A DNA stretch of 30,839 nt, from the NCBI GenBank assembly GCA_037383845.1, contig JARRON010000030.1:1-30839 (forward strand). The letters are read 5' to 3'. Origin of the DNA: JARRON01 sp037383845. GTDB lineage: Bacteria; Pseudomonadota; Gammaproteobacteria; Steroidobacterales; XN24. The notes under the pieces were generated by a model. It was given only the letters and a program-made list of their open reading frames with translations. It did no database searches and was not told where the DNA came from. Of the stretch, positions 15,441 to 22,562 are shown in pieces (within the stretch, counting starts at the first letter, position 1; each line of letters begins with the position of its first letter). A program made the position numbers and the translations under genes.

Positions 15441-16266
15441 CCCGGTGCTGTGCCTGGAGCGTGCGAATGGTCTCCAGCTCCCGGGCCAGGCCGGACCACG
15501 AGGGGATATTGAAGTCTCGCTCCAGCAGGGTGGGCACGGGTCCCAGCCGCTGGTACGTCCAGTCCAGGAGCTCCCAGACGGGGTCGCTCACGTCGGCTCC
15601 GTGGGTGTCCACTCGGAGATCTTCCGCCTCCACGTAGTGCCCGGCGACATGCAGGTACACGACCCGGTCAGCTGGCATGGCGGCGATGAAGTCCCGCGGA
15701 TCGTACTCGTGGTTGACGGCGTTCACGTAGACGTTGTTCACGTCCAGCAGGAGCCCGCAGTCGGCTTCCTCCAGCACGGCGCCGACGAACTCGGCTTCCT
15801 CCAGCTCCCGGCCCGGTGCGGGGGCGTAGTAGGACACGTTCTCCACGGCGATGGGCCGCTCCAGAATGTCCGCCGCACGCCTGATGCGTCCGCCCACGTG
15901 CCGCACCGCCTCGTCGGTGAACGGAATGGGCATGAGGTCGTAGAGATGACCCTCGTCGCCGGTGTAGGACAGATGCTCGGTGTAAAAGCGGATGCCGTGA
16001 CGGTCGAGAAAATGCCGCACCCGGGCCAGGAAATGCTCGTCCAGGGGGGCCGGCCCGCCCAGTGACAGGGACAGGCCGTGGGTGACGAAGTCGTACCGGT
16101 CCGTGAACCAGGCGAATTTCTTGCCAAGGGCGCCGCCGACGCCGATCCAGTTTTCCGGCGCCACCTCCATGAAGTCCACCGTCTCCGGCGGGCTGGCCAT
16201 GAAGTCGTCGAGCATGCTTCGCCGCAGCCCCAGTCCCACTCCGTTCACCGGGTAAGTCGCTGGCAT
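15409..16266 (-). CDS. DUF692 / MNIO family iron-dependent enzyme (HvfB/BufB/MbnB-like)
   Basis: 285 residues with the TIM-barrel DUF692 signature. The expected metal ligands are present: His63 (VTHGLSLSLG), Glu97/His98 (YTEHLSYTG), Glu142/Asn143 (VENVSYY), Asp175/Asn177/Asn178 (LLDVNNVYVN), His206/His210 (LHVAGH) and Asp220/His222 (DTHGAD). MNIO enzymes oxidise cysteines or other residues in peptides, giving oxazolone/thioamide or thiooxazole groups; known products bind copper (methanobactin, bufferins). The partner DUF2063 gene follows with overlap. A DUF2282-like or other Cys-rich precursor, normally just upstream, is missing: the upstream neighbour is a DUF1841 gene, 53 nt away. The substrate is therefore encoded elsewhere or is of another kind. 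Confidence 0.92.
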   Translation of the reverse strand: MPATYPVNGVGLGLRRSMLDDFMASPPETVDFMEVAPENWIGVGGALGKKFAWFTDRYDFVTHGLSLSLGGPAPLDEHFLARVRHFLDRHGIRFYTEHLSYTGDEGHLYDLMPIPFTDEAVRHVGGRIRRAADILERPIAVENVSYYAPAPGRELEEAEFVGAVLEEADCGLLLDVNNVYVNAVNHEYDPRDFIAAMPADRVVYLHVAGHYVEAEDLRVDTHGADVSDPVWELLDWTYQRLGPVPTLLERDFNIPSWSGLARELETIRTLQAQHRDAGEDRAASG

Positions 16267-16319
16267 GGTGTTCTCGAGTCTCCCCCGGGTCCGTCAATGC
16301 CGGACCCTTTCGGTTGCTG

Positions 16320-16760
16320 TCAGAAGTTGCGCCGGCCGGGAATGCCCTTGATCGCCTCGAGATAGGAGACCTCGTCCGGCGGCTGATTATTACGCTGGGC
16401 CCGCCACAGCGCCTCGCCCAGGACGTCCATCATCCGGTGCTCCGCCTCGTGCTGTCCCAGGATGCCGGCCAGCCGGCGATACTGGGCGGCGATGCCGGCG
16501 GGCCGGTCTGTGGCTACCTGCTCGCGGATAGACAGGTGCAGGCCCATGTGCATGAAGGGATTGGCCTGGCCGTCCTCCGGGGCCCACTCGGACTCGAGCG
16601 CGGTCTCGCCTGCCTCCAGCAGTGGCTGGTACTCGGGATGGTCACCGACCACGTCGCCGATCTGGGTTTCCAGGGGGTCCGCCGGCAGCCGCGCCCGCCG
16701 TTTCCGCCAGGCCTCCGCGAACATCCGGCGGAAGCCGCCCCGGTCGGAGGGCAGCAGCAC
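16320..16760 (-). CDS. DUF1841-family protein
   Basis: GTG 16760 is chosen because GGAGGAGG lies about 7 nt upstream and the product then begins VLLPSDRGGFRRMFAEAWRK, the normal start region of DUF1841. This gives 146 residues, the usual length. The open frame extends further 5' but only into nth in another frame. Conserved blocks are PLETQIGDVVGDHPEYQPLL, NPFMHMGLHLSIREQVATDR and EAEHRMMDVLGEALWRAQR. The His-rich central block (HMGLH, EHRMMD) might bind metal, which is speculation. Function is unknown. It commonly sits beside nth, as here, with the nth TGA ending 1 nt before its GTG. Confidence 0.88.
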   Translation of the reverse strand: MLLPSDRGGFRRMFAEAWRKRRARLPADPLETQIGDVVGDHPEYQPLLEAGETALESEWAPEDGQANPFMHMGLHLSIREQVATDRPAGIAAQYRRLAGILGQHEAEHRMMDVLGEALWRAQRNNQPPDEVSYLEAIKGIPGRRNF

Positions 16761-16761
16761 C

Positions 16762-17430
16762 TCAGACCTCCTCCGACAGCGGCCGCGGCGGCGCTTCGCC
16801 GGGGGTTTTGTGCCGGTATTCGCACAGGTCGGAAATGATGCAGGCCGGGCAGTCCGGTTTGCGGGCCTTGCAGACATAGCGCCCGTGGAGGATCAGCCAG
16901 TGATGGGCATCCTTCAGGAACTCCTTCGGGACAACGCGCATCAGGCGGTCCTCCACCTGGCGGACGGTCTTGGCCGGAGCGATCCCGGTGCGGTTGGCCA
17001 CGCGGAAGATGTGCGTGTCCACGGCCATGACGGGCTCGCCGAAAGCCGTGTTGAGGATGACATTGGCGGTCTTCCGGCCGACGCCGGGCAGGGCCTGCAG
17101 GGCGTCGCGGTCTGACGGCACCTGGCCGCCATGTGCCTCGAGCAGCATCCGGCAGGTCTGGATGATGTTCTTCGCCTTGGAATTGAACAGCCCGATGGAG
17201 CTGATGTACTCCTTCAGGCCGTCTTCTCCCAGGGACAGAATCGCCTCGGGGGTGTTGGCCACGGGAAACAGCCTGGCGGTGGCCTTGTTTACGCCCTTGT
17301 CGGTGGCCTGCGCCGAGAGAATCACGGCCACGAGGAGCTCGAAGGGGGTGGAGTAGTCGAGCTCCGTGGTCGGCGACGGGTTCGCCCCGCGGAGTCGCTC
17401 GAAGATCTCGCGCCGCTTGCTGCGGTTCAT
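16762..17430 (-). CDS. nth: Endonuclease III (DNA glycosylase/AP lyase)
   Basis: Removes oxidised pyrimidines and nicks AP sites in base-excision repair. Starting at ATG 17430 the protein has 222 residues, close to E. coli Nth. The helix-hairpin-helix LPGVGRKTA contains the catalytic Lys120, and Asp138 lies in VDTHIFRVANRTG, both at the same numbers as in E. coli. The C-terminal 4Fe-4S loop has C-x6-C-x2-C-x5-C (CKARKPDCPACIISDLC). The frame stays open 21 codons further upstream, into rnfE, but MNRSKRREIFERL is the family start. It follows rnfE by 4 nt, the common rnf-nth arrangement, so it is transcribed with the Rnf complex. Confidence 0.97.
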   Translation of the reverse strand: MNRSKRREIFERLRGANPSPTTELDYSTPFELLVAVILSAQATDKGVNKATARLFPVANTPEAILSLGEDGLKEYISSIGLFNSKAKNIIQTCRMLLEAHGGQVPSDRDALQALPGVGRKTANVILNTAFGEPVMAVDTHIFRVANRTGIAPAKTVRQVEDRLMRVVPKEFLKDAHHWLILHGRYVCKARKPDCPACIISDLCEYRHKTPGEAPPRPLSEEV

Positions 17431-17434
17431 GGCC

Positions 17435-18109
17435 TCATGCCGGCTGGCCGGCGGTGTCTGTCCTGGTTGCCGGGGCCGCTTTCGGCCGGGCATCGATGAC
17501 GTTCTTCAGGGCGACAAGCAGTCCCAGGCCGATGAAAGCCCCGGGAGGCAGCAGCGCCAGCAGGAAACCTCCGTCGGCGAAGGTCATCTCTACCGACGTG
17601 GCGGCCTCGCCGAACATCATGTGGGCGCCGGAAAGCAGCGTGCCCTGGCCGATCAGCTCTCGCGCGCCGCCGAGGACCACCAGCACCGCGGTGAATCCGG
17701 CCCCCATGGCCAGCCCGTCCAGGACCGCCATCGCCGGTCTCGCGCGGGAGGCGAAGGCCTCGGCGCGGCCGATGATGGCGCAGTTGGTGACGATGAGCGG
17801 AATGAAAATTCCGAGCACCCGGTACAGCTCGTGGAACCAGGCGTTCATGGCCAGTTCCACGGAGGTCACCAGGGAAGCGATCACCAGCACGAAAACCGGG
17901 ATCCGGATCTCCTGGCGGACCACGTTCCGGATCAGGGAGACGACGAGGTTGGAGCCAACAAGCACGAGGGTGGTAGCGAGCCCCAGCCCCAGGCCATTGA
18001 CCACGCTGGTGGTCACCGCCAGCAGGGGACACAGGCCCAGCAGCTGCACCAGGCCCGGATTGTTGCTCCACAGTCCGGCTTTGAGCACTTCGCCCGCAGA
18101 CTGGTTCAC
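17435..18109 (-). CDS. rnfE: Rnf electron transport complex subunit E
   Basis: Integral membrane subunit of the Rnf complex, which couples ferredoxin:NAD+ electron transfer to Na+ or H+ movement. 224 residues with six predicted helices. The N-terminus (NPGLVQLLGLCPLLAVTTSV) and IPLIVTNCAIIGRAEAFASR match the RnfE/NqrD family; the conserved Cys in GLCP and TNCA hold the membrane 2Fe-2S cluster shared with RnfA. The start overlaps the rnfG stop by 4 nt. The C-terminal tail past residue 205 is Ala/Thr-rich and variable. It is the last rnf gene before nth. Confidence 0.96.
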   Translation of the reverse strand: MNQSAGEVLKAGLWSNNPGLVQLLGLCPLLAVTTSVVNGLGLGLATTLVLVGSNLVVSLIRNVVRQEIRIPVFVLVIASLVTSVELAMNAWFHELYRVLGIFIPLIVTNCAIIGRAEAFASRARPAMAVLDGLAMGAGFTAVLVVLGGARELIGQGTLLSGAHMMFGEAATSVEMTFADGGFLLALLPPGAFIGLGLLVALKNVIDARPKAAPATRTDTAGQPA

Positions 18110-18789
18110 GGGGTCGCGTCTCCTAGGGTGTCCTGCTCCGTCCCGGCCGGGGAGGCTGGCGCGGCGGAGGCCGAAAGCAGTTGGTCACGGTGAGCTTCAA
18201 AGTATAGCAACGCGTTCCTGACCGCCTTGACCACCGCCCGGGGGGTGATGGTGGCGCCGGTGAACTGGTCGAATGCCCCGCCGTCCCGCTTGACGGTCCA
18301 GTCTTCCTCCGGCGGTGCGCCAAGGGACCTGCCGGCGAAGTCCAGGATCCAGTCGCTTCGTTCCGCCTCGATCTTGTCCCCCAGTCCCGGTGTCTCCCGG
18401 TGGGATACGACGCGTACCCCCGAGACGGTCCCGTCCGGGAGGATGCCCACCAGCAGGCGGATGGGGCCGGAATAACCGTCCGGCGCGACCGGGCTGACGA
18501 CTACCGCCACCGGCCTGCCGTCCTGCCACGCCCGATAGACCGGCACGGGATCCTCGGTGCCAAGCAGCTCCGGGTCCGTTACCTGCAGCGGCTCCCGGGC
18601 CAGGCCTTCGCTCCGCAGGGGCGGCGGCAGGACCTGCGCCAGCGACCGCAGCAGCACCGCCCGCTCATTGGCGGCGATGCGCTCGTGGGTACTCTGCCAG
18701 GTGTAGGCCACCATGGCGGCGCCCACCACGGCGAAGCCCGCCAGCAGGGCGGCAGCCGTCCCCATGCGCCGGGGCAGTTCAGCCGGCAT
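18106..18789 (-). CDS. rnfG: Rnf electron transport complex subunit G (covalent FMN)
   Basis: 227 residues: a single N-terminal membrane anchor (about 10-30, AAALLAGFAVVGAAMVAYTW) and a periplasmic FMN-binding domain. The covalent FMN motif is TGATITPRAVV with Thr180 as the expected attachment residue, and VVSHRETPGLGDKI (about 127-140) is the other family signature. The tail (about 208-227) is low-complexity Ala/Ser/Pro. It overlaps rnfD by 11 nt and rnfE by 4 nt, so the genes are translationally coupled. RnfG passes electrons between RnfD and the Fe-S subunits. Confidence 0.96.
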   Translation of the reverse strand: MPAELPRRMGTAAALLAGFAVVGAAMVAYTWQSTHERIAANERAVLLRSLAQVLPPPLRSEGLAREPLQVTDPELLGTEDPVPVYRAWQDGRPVAVVVSPVAPDGYSGPIRLLVGILPDGTVSGVRVVSHRETPGLGDKIEAERSDWILDFAGRSLGAPPEEDWTVKRDGGAFDQFTGATITPRAVVKAVRNALLYFEAHRDQLLSASAAPASPAGTEQDTLGDATP

Positions 18790-19816
18790 GGCCGTAGGTC
18801 CTGGGTCGGGTGAAGTGGTCGATGGCCGGCACCGCCATGTTCATCAGCAGCACCGCGAAGGCCACCGCATCCGGGTATCCGCCCCATTCGCGGATGATGA
18901 ACACCAGCACGCCGATCCCCGCGCCATAGACCAGCCGGCCTGCCGGGCTCGTCGCTGCCGACACCGGGTCGGTGGCGATGAAGAATGCCCCGAGCATCGC
19001 CGCGCCGCTGAACAGGTGGAAAGCCGGCGAAGGGTGGATGCCGGAGTCCAGCAGCCAGAACAGGGTGGCGGGCACGCACAGCCCGAGGATGAAGGCCACC
19101 GGAATGTGCCAGCGGATGACCCGGCGCCACAGCAGCCAGAGGCCGCCCGCCGCGACCCAGTTCGCCACCCACTCCCAGCCCTTCGCTCCCAGATCCCCGT
19201 AAAGCGGTCCCGACGTGGCTTCCTGGACGGTCCGCGCCAGGCCGACCTGGGTCTTCACGTCGTCCAGGGGAGTGGCGCCCGTGACGGCGTCCCACTCCAT
19301 CCCGGCGGGCAGGCCGCCGGTCAGGGTCACCCGAAGCGTGTCCAGGAATCCCAGGCTCGCCGGTGCCAGGTCCAGGCCCTGGGGCGGCAGCCATCGGGTC
19401 AGCACCTCCGGGAAGGAGACGAGAAGCACCACGTAGCCGGCCATGGCGGGGTTGAAAGGGTTGTAGCCCAGGCCGCCGTAGACCTGCTTGGCGAATATGA
19501 TGGCGAAGGCCGCCCCGGTGGCCGTGATCCACCAGGGCGTCAGCGGCGGCAGGGCGAAAGCCAGCAGGACGGCAGTGACCACCGCGCTCAGGTCCGCCAG
19601 GTGCAGGCCCACGGGCCGCTTGCGGAGCGCGAGAATGGCCGCCTCGCAGGCGACCGCGGTGGCCACCGCCACCGCCATGTTGAAGATCAGCCCTGGGCCG
19701 AAGTACCAGACCCAGGCGGCCGCCGCAGGCACCAGGGCCAGCAGGACCTCGCCCATGACGCGGGTCACGCTGGTGCGGGGCCGGACGTGGGGGGGCGAAG
19801 TCGCCTGGAACTGCAT
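18779..19816 (-). CDS. rnfD: Rnf electron transport complex subunit D (covalent FMN)
   Basis: 345 residues with about nine membrane helices, the RnfD/NqrB family. The covalent FMN site is TGATPLDDVKT, with Thr182 as the modified residue. GGLGYNPFNPAMAGYV (about 114-129) and FIATDPVSAAT (about 274-284) are strongly conserved family blocks. The ATG overlaps the rnfC stop by one base (TGATG), indicating coupled translation. Together with RnfE and RnfA it forms the membrane-embedded ion-pumping part of the complex. The length is normal and all key motifs are intact. Confidence 0.96.
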   Translation of the reverse strand: MQFQATSPPHVRPRTSVTRVMGEVLLALVPAAAAWVWYFGPGLIFNMAVAVATAVACEAAILALRKRPVGLHLADLSAVVTAVLLAFALPPLTPWWITATGAAFAIIFAKQVYGGLGYNPFNPAMAGYVVLLVSFPEVLTRWLPPQGLDLAPASLGFLDTLRVTLTGGLPAGMEWDAVTGATPLDDVKTQVGLARTVQEATSGPLYGDLGAKGWEWVANWVAAGGLWLLWRRVIRWHIPVAFILGLCVPATLFWLLDSGIHPSPAFHLFSGAAMLGAFFIATDPVSAATSPAGRLVYGAGIGVLVFIIREWGGYPDAVAFAVLLMNMAVPAIDHFTRPRTYGHAG

Positions 19817-21375
19817 CAGGCGCTGTCTCCGCCGGTGTCCGCGTCCTCGCCGGACTTGCGCGCCCGGGCCTTCTTGAGGACGTCGTCGATGAGTTGCTGG
19901 CGCGCTTCCCTGTCCCCCTCGGTCTTCTTGAGTGCCCGGGTCTTTTCGTCGAGTTTCTTCCTGCGGGCAGCTTTATCCGCCTCCAGGCGGGCGTTGCGGG
20001 CTTCGAACCGCTGCCGGGCGACGTCCGAGCGCTCCCGGTCCCGCTCCCGGGCCCAGAGCTCGGTTTTGGCGTAACGGAAATACTGGGTCAGGGGCAGCTG
20101 GCTGGGGCAGGCCACGTCGCAGCACCCGCACTCGATGCAGTCGAAGAGGTGGTACTCGTCCAGGCGGTCCAGCTCGCCGGCCCGGGCGTGCCAGTACAGC
20201 TGCTGGGGCAGCAGCCGGGCCGGACAGGCGCCGGCGCACTCCCCGCAGCGGATGCAGGGCAGGGCGGGCTTGCGGGGACGGATCTCTTCCCCGGAGGCGA
20301 CCACCACGCAGTTCATGGCCTTGGTGACCGGCACCGAATCGTCCGGCAGGGGAAAGCCCATCATGGCGCCGCCCATCAGCAGGTGCCGGGCCTGTTCCGT
20401 GTAGCCGCCGGCAGCGGCGATGAGATCCGCCACCGCGGTGCCCAGCCGGACCTCCACGTTGCGCGGTGAGGCCACGCCTGCGCCGGTGACGGTGACCACG
20501 CGCGAAATGAGGGGCTCGCCGGCCAGCACCGCCCGTCCCACCGCCGCCGCGGTACCCACGTTATGGCACAGGTAGCCGATGTCGGGAGGGACGCCGCCGG
20601 CGGGCACTTCTTCTCCGGTGAGGACCTTGATGAGCTGCCGCTCGCCGCCCTCCGGATACAGCGCCGGCACCGACACCACCTGGATACGGTCTTCTCCGAG
20701 TCGCTTTCGGGCCTCTTCCATGGCCGCCGCCGCCTCGGGCATGTCTGCCTCCACGGCGACGGCGCACTGCTCGATCTCCAGCGTGTGCATCAGCACCTGG
20801 GCGCCGGCGATGATTTCCTCCGGCCGCTGGCGCATGAGCATGTCGTCGCAGCAGATATAAGGCTCGCATTCGGCGCCGTTGAGTATGAGGAGCTTAAGCC
20901 CGGCCCCGGCGCCCAGCTTCACGGCCGTCGGGAAGGCAGCACCGCCCAGCCCGACGACGCCCGCTGCGCGGACGCGGGCTCTCAAGTCCGGCGCGCTCAT
21001 GCTGGCGTAGTTCGGCATGGGCTCGTAGCCGTCCCATCGCTGGTCCGCACCGTCGGTCTCGATGACGATGCACGGCGCGGACAGGCCGCTGGGGTGGGGC
21101 ACGGGGTGGAGCCCGATCTCCACCACCTGGCCGGAACTGGACGCGTGGACCTTCGCGCCAACGTAACCCCTGGGCCGCGCTACCGGCTGGCCCCGCAGGA
21201 CCCGGTCGCCCACCGCCACCACCGGCTCTGCCGGCTGGCCGATGTGCTGGGACAGCGGCAGGACCAGGCGGGACGGGACGGGCGCCACGGCGATAGGTTC
21301 GGTCGTGGCCCTGGAGGTTCGGGAATCCAGTTTGAGGCCGCCGTGGAACTTCCACAGCCGGGGCGTCTCCGCCAC
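19816..21375 (-). CDS. rnfC: Rnf electron transport complex subunit C (NADH/Fe-S)
   Basis: 519 residues. The N-terminus (RLWKFHGGLKLDSRTSR) is the standard RnfC start. A Rossmann-like NADH/FMN domain follows with VGLGGAAFPTAVKL and LNGAECEPYICCDDMLM. Two 4Fe-4S motifs are CIRCGECAGACP (about 372-383) and CIECGCCDVACP (about 410-421). The C-terminal tail (about 440-519) is a Lys/Arg/Glu/Ala-rich helical extension, of the variable-length kind in gammaproteobacterial RnfC, here short. It lies on the cytoplasmic face and exchanges electrons with NAD(H). It starts 4 nt after rnfB. Confidence 0.96.
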   Translation of the reverse strand: MAETPRLWKFHGGLKLDSRTSRATTEPIAVAPVPSRLVLPLSQHIGQPAEPVVAVGDRVLRGQPVARPRGYVGAKVHASSSGQVVEIGLHPVPHPSGLSAPCIVIETDGADQRWDGYEPMPNYASMSAPDLRARVRAAGVVGLGGAAFPTAVKLGAGAGLKLLILNGAECEPYICCDDMLMRQRPEEIIAGAQVLMHTLEIEQCAVAVEADMPEAAAAMEEARKRLGEDRIQVVSVPALYPEGGERQLIKVLTGEEVPAGGVPPDIGYLCHNVGTAAAVGRAVLAGEPLISRVVTVTGAGVASPRNVEVRLGTAVADLIAAAGGYTEQARHLLMGGAMMGFPLPDDSVPVTKAMNCVVVASGEEIRPRKPALPCIRCGECAGACPARLLPQQLYWHARAGELDRLDEYHLFDCIECGCCDVACPSQLPLTQYFRYAKTELWARERDRERSDVARQRFEARNARLEADKAARRKKLDEKTRALKKTEGDREARQQLIDDVLKKARARKSGEDADTGGDSA

Positions 21376-21379
21376 TGCG

Positions 21380-21934
21380 TCAGGCCTCCGAGGCCCGGGG
21401 GGTGGCGGCGGGCCTGGGCCACTTCCAGGTCCGGATGGTCACCGCCTCCGGGACCATGTCGATGCAGTCCACGGGACAGGGCTCGACGCAGAGCTCACAC
21501 CCGGTGCACTCGGATTCGATCACCGTGTGCATCTGCTTGCCCGCGCCCAGGATGGCGTCCACCGGGCAGGCCTGGATGCAAAGCGTGCAGCCGATGCAAA
21601 GGTCCTCCCGGATGACGGCCACGGTCCGCGGTTTCTCCTCGCCCCGCTCCGGGTCCAGGGGCTTGGGTTCCCGGTCCAGCAGGTCCGCGAGGGAGTGGAT
21701 GGTGGCCTCGCCGCCGGGGGGACAGCGGTTGATGTCCGCATCCCCGGCCGCGATGGCCTCGGCGTAGGGACGGCAGCCCGGGTAGCCGCACTGGCCGCAC
21801 TGGGTCTGGGGAAGCAGCTGGTCGATCCGCTCCACCACCGGGTCTTCCTCCTGCCGGAAACGCACGGCGGCGAAGCCCAGGGCGAGGCCGAAGAAGGCGG
21901 CGAGCCCGGCGACAACGGAGACGGCGGCGATCAT
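21380..21934 (-). CDS. rnfB: Rnf electron transport complex subunit B (ferredoxin-like)
   Basis: 184 residues from ATG 21934; the frame extends further upstream only into rnfA. It has an N-terminal membrane anchor (about 3-26, AVSVVAGLAAFFGLALG). The domain CGQCGYPGC...C (Cys46, 49, 54, 71) binds one 4Fe-4S, and two ferredoxin clusters follow: Cys113/116/119/123 (CIGCTLCIQACP) and Cys143/146/149/153 (CTGCELCVEPCP). RnfB is the entry point for ferredoxin electrons. It begins 17 nt after rnfA. All cluster ligands are present and the length is typical. Confidence 0.96.
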   Translation of the reverse strand: MIAAVSVVAGLAAFFGLALGFAAVRFRQEEDPVVERIDQLLPQTQCGQCGYPGCRPYAEAIAAGDADINRCPPGGEATIHSLADLLDREPKPLDPERGEEKPRTVAVIREDLCIGCTLCIQACPVDAILGAGKQMHTVIESECTGCELCVEPCPVDCIDMVPEAVTIRTWKWPRPAATPRASEA

Positions 21935-21951
21935 GGCGGTGGCCCTCCCTG

Positions 21952-22533
21952 CTAGCCCTTCACCAGGCCGGCGAAGCCGAGAAAGCCCAGTGACATGAGC
22001 CCGGCGGTGATCAGGGCCACGGCTGCGCCCCGGAAGGGCACCGGCACGTCCGCGGCGGCCACCCGTTCGCGGATTCCGGCGAACATGACCAGCACCAGCG
22101 AGAAGCCTGCCGCGGCGCCGAAGCCGTACACCAGGGATTCCATGAAGCCATGGCTCTCCTGGACGTTCAGCAGGGCCACGCCCAGTACCGCGCAGTTCGT
22201 GGTGATGAGCGGGAGGTAGATGCCCAGCACCTGGTACAGCAGCGGGCTGGTCTTGTGCACCACCATCTCGGTGAACTGGACGACGGCGGCGATGACCAGG
22301 ATGAAGGCGATGGTGCGGAGATACTCCAGTCCCAGGGGTTCCAGCAGCCAGCTCTGCACCATCCAGCTGCACACGGCCGAAAGGGTGAGCACGAAGGTGG
22401 TGGCCAGGGCCATGCCGGCGGCCGTCTCCAGCTTGCGGGAGACGCCCATGAACGGGCACAGGCCGAGGAACTTCACCAGAACGAAGTTATTCACCAGCAC
22501 CGTGCTGACCAGGATGAGTGCGAGTTCGGTCAT
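21952..22533 (-). CDS. rnfA: Rnf electron transport complex subunit A
   Basis: First gene of the rnf operon. It encodes a 193-residue membrane protein with six helices, homologous to NqrE and paralogous to RnfE. NNFVLVKFLGLCPFMGVSRK and LPLITTNCAVLGVALLN are the family signatures, and their Cys (in GLCP and TNCA) ligate the 2Fe-2S cluster shared with RnfE. It follows metG on the same strand by 29 nt, so read-through from metG is likely; no independent promoter was recognised in that gap. Confidence 0.96.
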   Translation of the reverse strand: MTELALILVSTVLVNNFVLVKFLGLCPFMGVSRKLETAAGMALATTFVLTLSAVCSWMVQSWLLEPLGLEYLRTIAFILVIAAVVQFTEMVVHKTSPLLYQVLGIYLPLITTNCAVLGVALLNVQESHGFMESLVYGFGAAAGFSLVLVMFAGIRERVAAADVPVPFRGAAVALITAGLMSLGFLGFAGLVKG

Positions 22534-22562
22534 GGAACGCGAAACAGGAGCCGTGATCGGTC

